A stretch of 8,765 nucleotides of DNA from an archaeon (GCA_016550415.1 JABXGU010000043.1:1-8765), one strand, 5' to 3'. Shown: positions 1 to 6,099, counted from the first letter of the stretch. Numbers and translations are program-made. The notes: generated by a model from the letters alone, not told the origin.

Positions 1-20
1 GGCTGTTTGATATTTCAACA

Positions 21-34
21 ATAAGACTTTAAAG
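21..34 (+). promoter_or_regulatory. Possible BRE/TATA-box promoter element for the operon
   Basis: A purine-rich stretch (ATAAGA, 21-26) is followed by CTTTAAAG (27-34), which loosely resembles an archaeal BRE plus TATA box. Transcription would then begin around positions 53-60 and give a leader of roughly 80 nt before the first ORF at 139. The match to the TATA consensus is poor. The operon may also be read from a promoter left of the window, so this is only a candidate. Confidence 0.22.
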
Positions 35-77
35 GTGATAATTCTAAACGACAGAGTCAGCAGACGAGAAAGAAACG

Positions 78-120
78 CGATAGTAAGAGGGCAATACTCA
101 CTATCCCTTCTTCTTTATCG
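78..120 (+). promoter_or_regulatory. Leader with two mutually exclusive hairpins
   Basis: Two stems compete for the same 5' arm. Hairpin A pairs GATAGT (79-84) with ACTATC (100-105) and, after an AA bulge, GAG (87-89) with CTC (97-99), closing a 7-nt loop. Hairpin B pairs CGATA (78-82) with TATCG (116-120) and, after a 2-nt bulge, AAGA (85-88) with TCTT (112-115), continuing with G-C and G-U pairs. Hairpin B ends four bases before the Shine-Dalgarno at 124. The pairings are read directly from the sequence; any regulatory role is inference. No known riboswitch family is recognised. Confidence 0.35.
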
Positions 121-123
121 TTT

Positions 124-131
124 AAGGAGGA
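124..131 (+). promoter_or_regulatory. Strong Shine-Dalgarno (AAGGAGGA) for the TTG-start ORF at 139
   Basis: AAGGAGGA is complementary to the conserved 3' end of archaeal 16S rRNA and lies 7 nt before TTG 139. It is among the best ribosome-binding sites in the window and has no other start codon at suitable distance. It is the main reason to treat the short ORF at 139-315 as translated. Confidence 0.6.
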
Positions 132-138
132 ATCGTCA

Positions 139-315
139 TTGTTCGGCAAAGCGCCGAGATACGATTGTGCCCTAATAGCATACGGTCCCGTTCAGAGTCT
201 CATTCAAATCGAAAATTCCGACTTCATTGCTAGGAACAGCACTCCTAAACTAATAATTAGTGGCACTGGTGATGTGTTGCTCGCTGCTATGCGGGTGAAA
301 TTCCAATCGATTTGA
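139..315 (+). CDS. Short ORF resembling the N-terminus of proteasome alpha subunit (remnant or miniprotein)
   Basis: This 58-codon ORF starts with TTG 7 nt after a strong Shine-Dalgarno and stops 25 nt before SBDS. Its product begins LFGKAPRYDCALIAYGP. That fits, without gaps, the start of archaeal proteasome alpha subunits: an FG..P..YDRA-type opening, GP where the family has SP in SPDG, then LIQIEN where the family has LFQVEY. Further on, R-N-S-T and DVLLAA.RV recall the family's KKGST and GVLLA..KRV. Several signature residues are changed: the R of YDR is C, DG is VQ, and EYA is ENS. The remaining ~180 residues of a normal ~235-residue alpha subunit are missing, so it cannot form a proteasome ring subunit. 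In many archaea psmA lies directly upstream of SBDS, so position supports the match. It could be a decaying psmA relic, a retained small protein, or a chance resemblance. The product name is tentative; the ORF itself is better supported. Confidence 0.5.
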   Translation: MFGKAPRYDCALIAYGPVQSLIQIENSDFIARNSTPKLIISGTGDVLLAAMRVKFQSI

Positions 316-322
316 AGATTCG

Positions 323-329
323 AAAGGAG
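323..329 (+). promoter_or_regulatory. Shine-Dalgarno (AAAGGAG) that decides the SBDS start
   Basis: AAAGGAG ends 11 nt before ATG 341 but only 2 nt before the in-frame GTG at 332. Two nucleotides is too close for normal initiation, so ATG 341 is preferred. The difference is three residues at the N-terminus. Confidence 0.5.
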
Positions 330-340
330 TTGTGTCAAGA

Positions 341-1081
341 ATGGCTGGGATAGGTGGAATACGCGGCGATAAACGAGTCGACTTGGGCGATGCAGTGCTA
401 GCTCGACTAGAGAAACAAGGTAAGCGTTTTGAAATTATCGTTGATCCCAAACTGGCATGGCGTTTCAAACAGGGTGAACAGATTGCGCTGAGTGATGTGC
501 TGCGCAGCGATACAATCTTTGAAGATGCACTCCGTAACAAGAAATCACCAATCGAAAATCTTGAAGCAGTTTTTGAGACAACCGATGAAATCGAAATAGC
601 CAAACAAATACTGACAGAGGGCTCCCTACAGCTAACTACTGAGCAACGACGGGAATTAGTGGAAAAGCGTCTGCGACAGGTTATTGATATCATTGTCCGA
701 AATTGCGTAAATCCCAAAACTGGACTTCCTCATCCTCCAGCACGAATCGAAAATGCAATGGAGGAGGCTAAGGTGATGGTTGATTCAACACGCTCTGCTG
801 AGGAACAAGTCCGTGATATTGTCAAAGCATTGCAGCCCATAATCCCAATTCGCATGGAGATACAGCAAATCGCTATTAAGATACATTCAGACTTTGCAGC
901 CAAAGCTTATGGTGTTGTAGAACGTTACGCAAGGATTACCAAAGACGAATGGCAGAATGACGGCTCATGGATTGCTGTCGTTGAAGTGCCAGGGGGATTA
1001 CGTGGCGACCTTATTGATGCTCTTAACGCACTTACAAGAGGACGCGCTGAAATAAAGATACTCAAGAAAGAATCAATTTAG
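341..1081 (+). CDS. sbds: Ribosome maturation protein SBDS (SDO1)
   Basis: This is the archaeal orthologue of the Shwachman-Bodian-Diamond protein. In eukaryotes it works with the GTPase EFL1 to release the anti-association factor eIF6 from 60S subunits; archaeal SBDS is thought to act in large-subunit maturation too. The protein is 246 residues from ATG 341, close to the usual ~235. The N-terminal domain (about 1-95) has the family-like run KRFEIIVDPKLAWRFKQGE. The central helical domain has RNCVNPKTGLPHPPARIENAMEEA-type sequence near residues 120-145, the best diagnostic motif. The C-terminal ferredoxin-like domain ends in a run containing VEVPGGLRGDLIDALN. An in-frame GTG at 332 would add three residues but sits too close to the Shine-Dalgarno. 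It is first of the classical exosome block, and its stop codon abuts the weak GAGG ahead of rrp4. Identification is firm; the exact start is less so. Confidence 0.95.
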   Translation: MAGIGGIRGDKRVDLGDAVLARLEKQGKRFEIIVDPKLAWRFKQGEQIALSDVLRSDTIFEDALRNKKSPIENLEAVFETTDEIEIAKQILTEGSLQLTTEQRRELVEKRLRQVIDIIVRNCVNPKTGLPHPPARIENAMEEAKVMVDSTRSAEEQVRDIVKALQPIIPIRMEIQQIAIKIHSDFAAKAYGVVERYARITKDEWQNDGSWIAVVEVPGGLRGDLIDALNALTRGRAEIKILKKESI

Positions 1082-1096
1082 AGGAATTGAACAAAA

Positions 1097-1798
1097 ATGT
1101 CTGTACATTTCGAACAACAGGATATTGTCATCCCAGGACAACTACTCGCTGAAGGCGATTACCGAAGTGGAGATGGCACCTACAAGGAAGATGATAGTAT
1201 TTTTTCCTCCGTCATCGGCATCGTCAAGGCAAAAGGAAAACTAATCTACGTAGTTGCCTTGGAGGGCAAATATGTTCCAAAGGCTAGAGATATCGTAATA
1301 GGCCATGTTACTGAAATCACACTAAATGGCTGGCTTGTAGATATCAACAGTCCCTATATTGCAATGCTACCGACAATGCATGCCCTCTCCCGAAGGGATG
1401 CAATGAATGCTAAGGATGATCTTCGTAGATGGTATGATGTTGGAGATACAGTTGTAGCGGAAATTCTTGCAGCAGATAGAACACGAGATCCCCTAATTAC
1501 GACTCGTGGTCGAGGATTGGGCAAGATACGTGGGGGTACAACAACTAAAATTATCCCAACTCGCGTTCCTCGACTCATTGGTCGGAAAGGCTCGATGATT
1601 AATATGCTAAAGTCGGAACTTAATTGTGAAGTTGTTGTTGGGCAAAATGGTGTTGTCTGGCTAAAAGGAAAACCCAGTCACATAATTATCGCCCTAGAAG
1701 CCATTCGCCAAATTGAACATGAAGCACATACTAGTGGTCTAACAGATCGCGTGCGAGAAGTCATTAGTTTAAAGCTTGCTGATTTAAAAGGTGAATAA
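1097..1798 (+). CDS. rrp4: Exosome complex RNA-binding subunit Rrp4
   Basis: Rrp4 forms part of the trimeric cap on the archaeal exosome ring. It binds RNA and feeds it into the Rrp41/Rrp42 chamber. The 233-residue protein has the expected three domains: an N-terminal domain starting near the conserved IVIPGQLLAEGDY (about 10-22), an S1 fold at about 63-140 (VIGHVTEITLNGWLVDI), and a KH domain from about 150 with the GRKGSM loop near 162-167. The run GRGLGKIRGG links S1 to KH. Start ATG 1097 follows a weak GAGGAA that overlaps the SBDS stop codon. Its last codons contain AAAGGTGA, which serves as ribosome-binding site for rrp41, so the two genes are probably coupled in translation. Length and domain order are normal. 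Confidence 0.96.
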   Translation: MSVHFEQQDIVIPGQLLAEGDYRSGDGTYKEDDSIFSSVIGIVKAKGKLIYVVALEGKYVPKARDIVIGHVTEITLNGWLVDINSPYIAMLPTMHALSRRDAMNAKDDLRRWYDVGDTVVAEILAADRTRDPLITTRGRGLGKIRGGTTTKIIPTRVPRLIGRKGSMINMLKSELNCEVVVGQNGVVWLKGKPSHIIIALEAIRQIEHEAHTSGLTDRVREVISLKLADLKGE

Positions 1799-1800
1799 AT

Positions 1801-2685
1801 ATGAGTGAAAAAAACTCGAAAGAGAAAATCCCCTTAATTGATGAAAAAGGACTGCGTACAGATGGGCGGCGTTATGATGAACTTCGTCCAATAAAACTGT
1901 CAGTTGGCTATCTTAGTCGTGCTGATGGCTCTGCCTACATTGAACACGGACGGAATAAAATTGTTGTAGCAGTGTATGGTCCACGTGAGCTCCATCCTCG
2001 TCATCTCGCTCAGTCGGATCGTGCACTACTAAGAGTAACTTATCGTATGGCAACCTTTTCCGTGTCTGAAAGGAAGAGACCTGCACCAAGCCGACGTGAA
2101 TACGAAATATCCATGGTTATTAGACAGGCACTAGAACCAATGTTATTCCTGAAAAACTACCCTCGAACTGTCATCGATGTTTTCATCCAAGTTCTAGAAG
2201 CTGATGGTGGTTCACGGTGTGCATCTACCACAGCTGCATCACTTGCACTTGCTGATGCCGGTATCCCAATGCGTAGTCTAGTTGCAGGAGTCTCTGCTGG
2301 AAAAGCAGACAATAAAATAGTCTTGGATTTGAGTGACATTGAAGACAAGGAGGGCTCAGCAGATGTGCCAGTTGTTATGGCTTATGACCGTGGCGAGTAT
2401 ATGCTCCTCCAAATGGATGGAAAACTGACAGCTAAGGAGCTAGCAGAAGCTCTTGGTCTGGCTGAAGAAGGCATTAAGAAAATCCATGAAATGCAAAAAG
2501 CAGTATTGATGGAACAATATAATCAAATTAGAGAGGAAATTGGTGAAACCGCTGAAGACGATGATATCTCCTTTGAGAAAGAGGATGTATTGCCTCCAAG
2601 TAAAGAATCATCTCGTTCTTCCCATGGAAGCGATGATGAAGATGAGGACATCGATTCAGAGGATGAGGAATTAGATATTGACTAG
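1801..2685 (+). CDS. rrp41: Exosome complex exonuclease subunit Rrp41, with acidic C-terminal tail
   Basis: Rrp41 is the catalytic RNase PH-like subunit of the archaeal exosome. It removes nucleotides 3' to 5' using phosphate and can add them in reverse. The catalytic centre looks intact: R98 and R99 in APSRREYE, and D182 and D188 in DIEDKEGSADVPV. These fall at the same numbers reported for the Sulfolobus enzyme. R67 in HPRHL also matches an RNA-contacting position. The fold ends near residue 247. The protein then continues for about 47 residues of serine and acidic sequence; the final 18 contain 13 Asp/Glu and no basic residue. Usual archaeal Rrp41 is about 245 residues, so this 294-residue form is unusual. 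The reading frame is open and no frameshift is evident. Start ATG 1801 has GGTGA six nucleotides upstream, inside the end of rrp4. Confidence 0.97.
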   Translation: MSEKNSKEKIPLIDEKGLRTDGRRYDELRPIKLSVGYLSRADGSAYIEHGRNKIVVAVYGPRELHPRHLAQSDRALLRVTYRMATFSVSERKRPAPSRREYEISMVIRQALEPMLFLKNYPRTVIDVFIQVLEADGGSRCASTTAASLALADAGIPMRSLVAGVSAGKADNKIVLDLSDIEDKEGSADVPVVMAYDRGEYMLLQMDGKLTAKELAEALGLAEEGIKKIHEMQKAVLMEQYNQIREEIGETAEDDDISFEKEDVLPPSKESSRSSHGSDDEDEDIDSEDEELDID

Positions 2686-2692
2686 AAGAACA

Positions 2693-2707
2693 TGAAATTA
2701 TATTTCA
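2693..2707 (+). repeat. Small inverted repeat / AT-rich element before rrp42
   Basis: TGAAAT (2693-2698) and ATTTCA (2702-2707) form a perfect 6-bp inverted repeat around TAT. The element lies in the 38-nt gap between rrp41 and rrp42, the largest gap in the exosome block. Its core, AATTATATTT, also looks like a TATA box placed about 25 nt before the rrp42 start, so an internal promoter is conceivable. Such short AT palindromes occur by chance, so functional support is low. Confidence 0.25.
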
Positions 2708-2723
2708 AATAGGTGTTCAAATA

Positions 2724-3518
2724 ATGGAAATAATTACTGGAATTGAAAGGGAACAAATGAGTGCTCTGTTACGTGAAGGAAAACGTCTTGATGGCAGAGG
2801 ATTTGATGATATACGTCCAATAAAGATCGATATGGGAGTTATTAGTAAAGCAGAAGGCTCTGCAGACGCCTGGTTAGGAGAAACTCGAATCATCTCCGGT
2901 GTTAAAATTAGTACCGGCAAACCTTTTCCTGATACGCCAAATGAAGGGGTCATAATCACCTCTGCAGAACTTTCACCCATTGCATCTCCAACCTTTGAAC
3001 TCGGTCCTCCCGGAGAGCAAGCAATCGAGCTAGCAAGAGTTGTTGATCGAGGAATTCGTCACTCTGATTTCATTAAGCGGGAAAACCTTTGTATTGCCCC
3101 TGGAGAGCATGTTTACCTCGTTATGGTCGACCTCTATGTTCTTGCCGATCATGGAAATCTTATCGATGCTGGAACCTTATCTGCAGTGTACTCTCTGATG
3201 GATACGAAAGTGCCAAAAATTGAAGTCACAGAAAATGGTGAGGCAAAGGTGCTTGATGATTTTGATCCCCTTGAAATGGGCTCACCTCCATTAACAGTGA
3301 CTATGGCAAAAATCGAAAATAGCATTATCGCTGATCCTACATTGGAGGAAGAGCGTGTTATGGAGACACGGCTAACCATTTCAATCGATGGTGACGATAC
3401 AATAACCTCAATGCAGAAATTTGGCGCTTGTCCATTAACACGCCAAGAAATTTCGGATTGCGTAGAACGCGCTAGCAAAATCGTTAAAAAGATGCGTAAC
3501 ACGCTTCCCAAGAGGTGA
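2724..3518 (+). CDS. rrp42: Exosome complex subunit Rrp42 (non-catalytic RNase PH fold)
   Basis: Rrp42 pairs with Rrp41 to build the hexameric exosome ring. In archaea it is not catalytic but shapes the RNA-binding site and the active site at the interface. The 264-residue length is normal. Recognisable segments are the opening GKRLDGRGFDDIRPI (19-33), the conserved ARVVDRGIR (104-112) near the subunit interface, and the C-terminal TSMQKFGACPLT region. The paired active-site Asp motif seen in Rrp41 (D182/D188) is absent, as expected. ATG 2724 has only a weak AGGTG (2711-2715) upstream. The gene's end, AGG TGA, doubles as the Shine-Dalgarno for L37Ae. Confidence 0.96.
   Translation: MEIITGIEREQMSALLREGKRLDGRGFDDIRPIKIDMGVISKAEGSADAWLGETRIISGVKISTGKPFPDTPNEGVIITSAELSPIASPTFELGPPGEQAIELARVVDRGIRHSDFIKRENLCIAPGEHVYLVMVDLYVLADHGNLIDAGTLSAVYSLMDTKVPKIEVTENGEAKVLDDFDPLEMGSPPLTVTMAKIENSIIADPTLEEERVMETRLTISIDGDDTITSMQKFGACPLTRQEISDCVERASKIVKKMRNTLPKR
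3512..3518 (+). promoter_or_regulatory. Shine-Dalgarno GAGGTGA overlapping the rrp42 stop codon
   Basis: GAGGTGA contains the TGA stop of rrp42 and lies 7 nt before ATG 3526 of the L37Ae gene. Ribosomes ending rrp42 would cover this site, which suggests translational coupling. The same arrangement recurs at 7757-7763. Confidence 0.65.
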
Positions 3519-3525
3519 GCCTGTA

Positions 3526-3795
3526 ATGGGACGAACCAAGAAAGTAGGTAGTACAGGACGCTATGGTGCTCGTTATGGTGCTACGTTAAGAAATCGTGTT
3601 CTAAAAATTGAAAAGGAACTGAAAACCACTCATAAATGCCCGAATTGCGAAACCAAAGCTGTATCTAGAGTTTCCACAGGAATCTGGGAATGTAAGAAAT
3701 GTGGCTACACCTTCACTGGTGGTGCATATAGCCCATTCACTGATGCGCAGAAAATTATCCGATCTTTTCGTGAACGTTCTGCCAGTCGGCGATAA
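3526..3795 (+). CDS. rpl37ae: 50S ribosomal protein L37Ae (eL43)
   Basis: This is a small zinc-binding protein of the large ribosomal subunit found in archaea and eukaryotes. The 89-residue length is typical. The N-terminal RNA-binding part has TKKVGSTGRYGARYG. A zinc ribbon uses C38 and C41 (CPNC) with C56 and C59 (CKKCG), followed by FTGGAYSP. In many archaea this gene is followed by rpoP, a small RNA polymerase subunit with a similar zinc ribbon. Here only 2 nt separate it from the Brix gene, so rpoP is absent from this place. Confidence 0.96.
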   Translation: MGRTKKVGSTGRYGARYGATLRNRVLKIEKELKTTHKCPNCETKAVSRVSTGIWECKKCGYTFTGGAYSPFTDAQKIIRSFRERSASRR

Positions 3796-3797
3796 GT

Positions 3798-4358
3798 TTG
3801 ATCGTAATTGGGTCAACTCGAAAACCTACACAGCGGGTTCGGAGCTTCATTCGGGAACTTGATCGTGTAATACCCCAATCAACTCGGCTCACACGTGGAA
3901 AACAGGGCATAGCAGACTTCTGTGAGGCTGCACGGGATATTGGCGCTTCCCGCATTTTACTAGTTGGCTCTTTTCACGGTAATCCAGGTCGCCTTGGATT
4001 TCTCCATCTTGTTCAAGATTCTTGGGTATTCAATCCACCAACTATCATTCTAAGAACCGTACAGCTTCTTCGAGAAAGTAAACGAGATACAATACCGCCT
4101 TCTAAGATACTATATGTTGTCCCGGATACAGACAATGATACAATTCAAGCTGAATTGCTTGCAAACGCTCTTGACTTGCCATTTGCCGATCGGACTAATA
4201 TCCCTAAAACCGAACCAAAAACGTCAATCCTTCTAGTTGCTCTATACAAACGTTCATGCATTGAATTCCTATCCCTGCAAGAAGAGCAATATGTTGGTCC
4301 CACTCTGTTTGTTAAAAAGTTCCTACGTAAAGCTATGGGAGACATGAAACAATGGTAA
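3798..4358 (+). CDS. Brix domain-containing ribosome biogenesis protein (Imp4-like)
   Basis: Brix-domain proteins bind rRNA and assist ribosomal subunit assembly. Eukaryotes have several (Imp4, Rpf1, Rpf2, Brx1, Ssf1), whereas archaea usually have one short copy. The 186-residue protein is essentially one Brix domain. It begins GSTRKPTQRVRSFIREL, matching the family opening TSRKPSQRTRSF, followed by RLTRGKQGIADFCEAA, RILLVGSFHGNPGRL and GPTLFVKKF near the C-terminus. The TTG start at 3798 puts the conserved strand right at the N-terminus, as usual. The gap to L37Ae is 2 nt and no strong Shine-Dalgarno is visible, so initiation may depend on coupling. It overlaps pcc1 by 7 nt. Confidence 0.88.
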   Translation: MIVIGSTRKPTQRVRSFIRELDRVIPQSTRLTRGKQGIADFCEAARDIGASRILLVGSFHGNPGRLGFLHLVQDSWVFNPPTIILRTVQLLRESKRDTIPPSKILYVVPDTDNDTIQAELLANALDLPFADRTNIPKTEPKTSILLVALYKRSCIEFLSLQEEQYVGPTLFVKKFLRKAMGDMKQW

Positions 4359-4642
4359 ATGAATCCAGTAATCCTCAAAGACATGGGATGCCATTTGCCA
4401 TTCGGATAACAATTTCTTTTTCAGACCCACATAGTCAGGAAACAATTATGTCTTCTCTTAAACCAGAACTTGCTGCGATAAATTCAAAAAGAGTCAGACT
4501 TCAAGTTAAATCTAGCAGGAACAAGATTGTGTTCCATCTTGCCGCCCTTGATGCAACAGCCCTACGCGCTGCAGCGATATCGCTTATGCGTCTTTACAGT
4601 GTGGCAGATGGCGTGCTAAAATTATATGGTGAAGAAAAATGA
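4352..4642 (+). CDS. pcc1: KEOPS complex subunit Pcc1
   Basis: Pcc1 is the dimerising subunit of KEOPS, which makes the universal t6A modification at position 37 of tRNAs reading ANN codons. It contacts Kae1 and helps bind tRNA. The 96-residue protein shows the family pattern: an AIRITISF strand near 16-23, SLKPELAAINSKR (35-47), and LDATALRAAAISLMRLY (66-82), which corresponds to the usual D.TALRA..NS.LR. The Asn of that motif appears as Ile at residue 76. The first 12 residues lie before the conserved strand, and ATG 4388 would remove them. ATG 4352 is preferred because GGGAG lies 10 nt upstream and it overlaps the Brix stop. Its end overlaps prefoldin beta by 4 nt. Confidence 0.85.
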   Translation: MVNESSNPQRHGMPFAIRITISFSDPHSQETIMSSLKPELAAINSKRVRLQVKSSRNKIVFHLAALDATALRAAAISLMRLYSVADGVLKLYGEEK

Positions 4643-5004
4643 GTGAAGAGATTCCACCACGAGTTCGTCAACAACTCGTACGCGTTCAACAAGTACGGGA
4701 AAGCCTACAATATATTGGTGCACTTCTATTGCAGGCAAAACAGCAACTGAGTGATATCAACCTAGCTCAGAAAGAGTTGAAGGAATTAAAGGCAAAGGAT
4801 GTAGTTTACCAAGCAGCAGGTCCTCTATTGTTTCAGACAACCAAGACCAAGGCTACTAAAACCTTGGTGGAACAAGCGGAATCCCTAGACGTTCGCATCA
4901 AATCCCTTGAGAAACAGGAAGCTCAACTGCGGAAACAACATGAAACTCTTCAAGAAACGCTACGAGGGATGCTGGGTCAACAAGGTCCTGCTCCTGCTGG
5001 ATAA
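4639..5004 (+). CDS. pfdB: Prefoldin subunit beta
   Basis: Prefoldin is a hexameric holdase of two alpha and four beta subunits that delivers unfolded proteins to the thermosome. The 121-residue length is normal for beta. Two coiled-coil arms (about 5-50 and 70-113) flank a beta-hairpin region with VVYQAAGPLLFQTTK (55-69), which matches the family's VYKS.G.LLV pattern. The C-terminus is a short Gly/Pro/Ala tail. The start overlaps the pcc1 stop as ATGA, and GGTGA lies 6 nt upstream inside pcc1, so the pair is probably coupled. It is the last gene of the tightly packed block before a 51-nt gap. Confidence 0.92.
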   Translation: MSEEIPPRVRQQLVRVQQVRESLQYIGALLLQAKQQLSDINLAQKELKELKAKDVVYQAAGPLLFQTTKTKATKTLVEQAESLDVRIKSLEKQEAQLRKQHETLQETLRGMLGQQGPAPAG

Positions 5005-5017
5005 TTAACCCATTTAC

Positions 5018-5036
5018 GGACTTGGCTGCTAAGTCC
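5018..5036 (+). terminator. Hairpin between prefoldin beta and the DHH gene
   Basis: GGACTT (5018-5023) and AAGTCC (5031-5036) form a perfect 6-bp stem with a 7-nt loop in the only sizeable gap downstream of the exosome block. No U-rich tract follows, so it is not a convincing archaeal terminator. It may be a processing or mRNA-stability hairpin, or chance. The gap could mark a boundary between two transcription units. Confidence 0.3.
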
Positions 5037-5055
5037 TTCATTACGTGACCAAACA

Positions 5056-6075
5056 TTGAAGCAAATCGACCCGCCTCGTTTCCTTGAGGAACTTATGAAA
5101 CGGGGAGATAAACCAATTGCATTAGTTCTCCATCAGAGTGCTGATCCAGATGCACTGGGTAGTGCTGCAGCTTTGGCTGCCCTTCTTAAGACTAAAACTG
5201 GTAGTGAGTGTCATCTTTTTGCCGAAGGTTTGAATCGAAGCGCAAAGAACATTGCCACAACTTTCAATATTGCTATGGATCCTGCAGAGGATTTGGCTAA
5301 TTTTTCTACCTTTGTTTTTGTAGATTTGAATAATATTGAGCAGTTAGGGGTCTTAGCTGATTATTTCTCTAAAGAAGGGTCTGTTGTATTCTGTATTGAT
5401 CATCATACTCTACACCCTGACCTGCCACAATTTGCCCATTTCTTATTACATGATAATCAGATTTGTGCCACAGCAGAACTGGTGCTAAAACTCTGGATGG
5501 TCAGCAGCTTAACTATGCCTCCACAGATTGCCAATTTATTAGCATGCGGCGTTGTATACGATTCTAGACACTTCTTTATTGCCCGCAATAGCACATTCGA
5601 GAATTTTGTCACCCTATTAAGGCTGGGTGCTGATTTTTCTTCTGTAGTTGAGTTGCTCTCAACTCCTGTTGACAAGTCAGAACGCCTTGCCAGACTTAAG
5701 GCAGCAGGCAGGATTGTCATTTACGATGAATTCGACCTACTCATTGCTGCTACTTCTATTGGCTCTTATGAAGCAAGCGTTTGTCGGGGACTTGTTACCC
5801 TTGGCGCTGACATTGCCATATGCTGTGCATCCAAAAAGGATGAGGTGCGCCTTAGTGCCCGTTGCACAAATGCCGTACTCAACAAATGGGGCATTGATCT
5901 AGCTAAGCATGTGATGGAGCCCCTAGGCAAACAAATTGGTGGTGCAGGTGGCGGGCATCCTTCTGCTGCAGGTGCAAATGGCACAGCAGACAGTGACCAT
6001 GCACTTGGATTGGCATTACAACTTCTGCGGAAAGAACTAAAAGCCCGTCAAGCCAACGTCGAGCACAGGGACTAG
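5056..6075 (+). CDS. DHH family phosphoesterase with DHHA1 domain
   Basis: DHH phosphoesterases use two metal ions to cleave phosphodiester or related bonds. The family includes NrnA nanoRNase/pAp phosphatase, cyclic-dinucleotide phosphodiesterases and RecJ nucleases. The 339-residue protein has the metal-binding set: H26, D30 and D32 in HQSADPDALGSA, D90 in FVFVDLN, the DHH triad 115-117 in CIDHHTLHPD, and D169 in VVYDSRHF. The C-terminal DHHA1 substrate-binding domain has GGGHPSAAG at about 298-306. The architecture is like NrnA, with no membrane or extra nucleic-acid-binding domain, but the substrate cannot be read from sequence. Start TTG 5056 has only a weak GTGA upstream; ATG 5095 (residue 14) is a less likely alternative because it cuts the first helix. 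A DHH gene is found near prefoldin in several archaea. Confidence 0.88.
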   Translation: MKQIDPPRFLEELMKRGDKPIALVLHQSADPDALGSAAALAALLKTKTGSECHLFAEGLNRSAKNIATTFNIAMDPAEDLANFSTFVFVDLNNIEQLGVLADYFSKEGSVVFCIDHHTLHPDLPQFAHFLLHDNQICATAELVLKLWMVSSLTMPPQIANLLACGVVYDSRHFFIARNSTFENFVTLLRLGADFSSVVELLSTPVDKSERLARLKAAGRIVIYDEFDLLIAATSIGSYEASVCRGLVTLGADIAICCASKKDEVRLSARCTNAVLNKWGIDLAKHVMEPLGKQIGGAGGGHPSAAGANGTADSDHALGLALQLLRKELKARQANVEHRD

Positions 6076-6099
6076 ATGGCCAACTGTTGGTGACCCAGT

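Noticed and set aside
1..32. C-terminal end of an upstream gene
   Set aside because: All three forward frames stop by position 32, leaving at most nine codons, too few to identify anything.
114..121. TATA-like TTTATCGT just before the first ORF
   Set aside because: It would start transcription at or after the TTG and make the strong Shine-Dalgarno useless.
332..340. Upstream GTG start for SBDS adding three residues
   Set aside because: The Shine-Dalgarno ends only 2 nt before it; ATG 341 has more workable spacing and a family-like N-terminus.
250..717. 155-codon open frame on the minus strand
   Set aside because: It is antisense to SBDS, with serine-rich low-complexity product and no recognisable domain.
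2692..2712. Six-codon ORF between rrp41 and rrp42
   Set aside because: It is too short, lacks a ribosome-binding site, and is explained by the AT-rich palindrome.
3149..3511. 120-codon open frame on the minus strand
   Set aside because: It is antisense to rrp42 and shows no family features.
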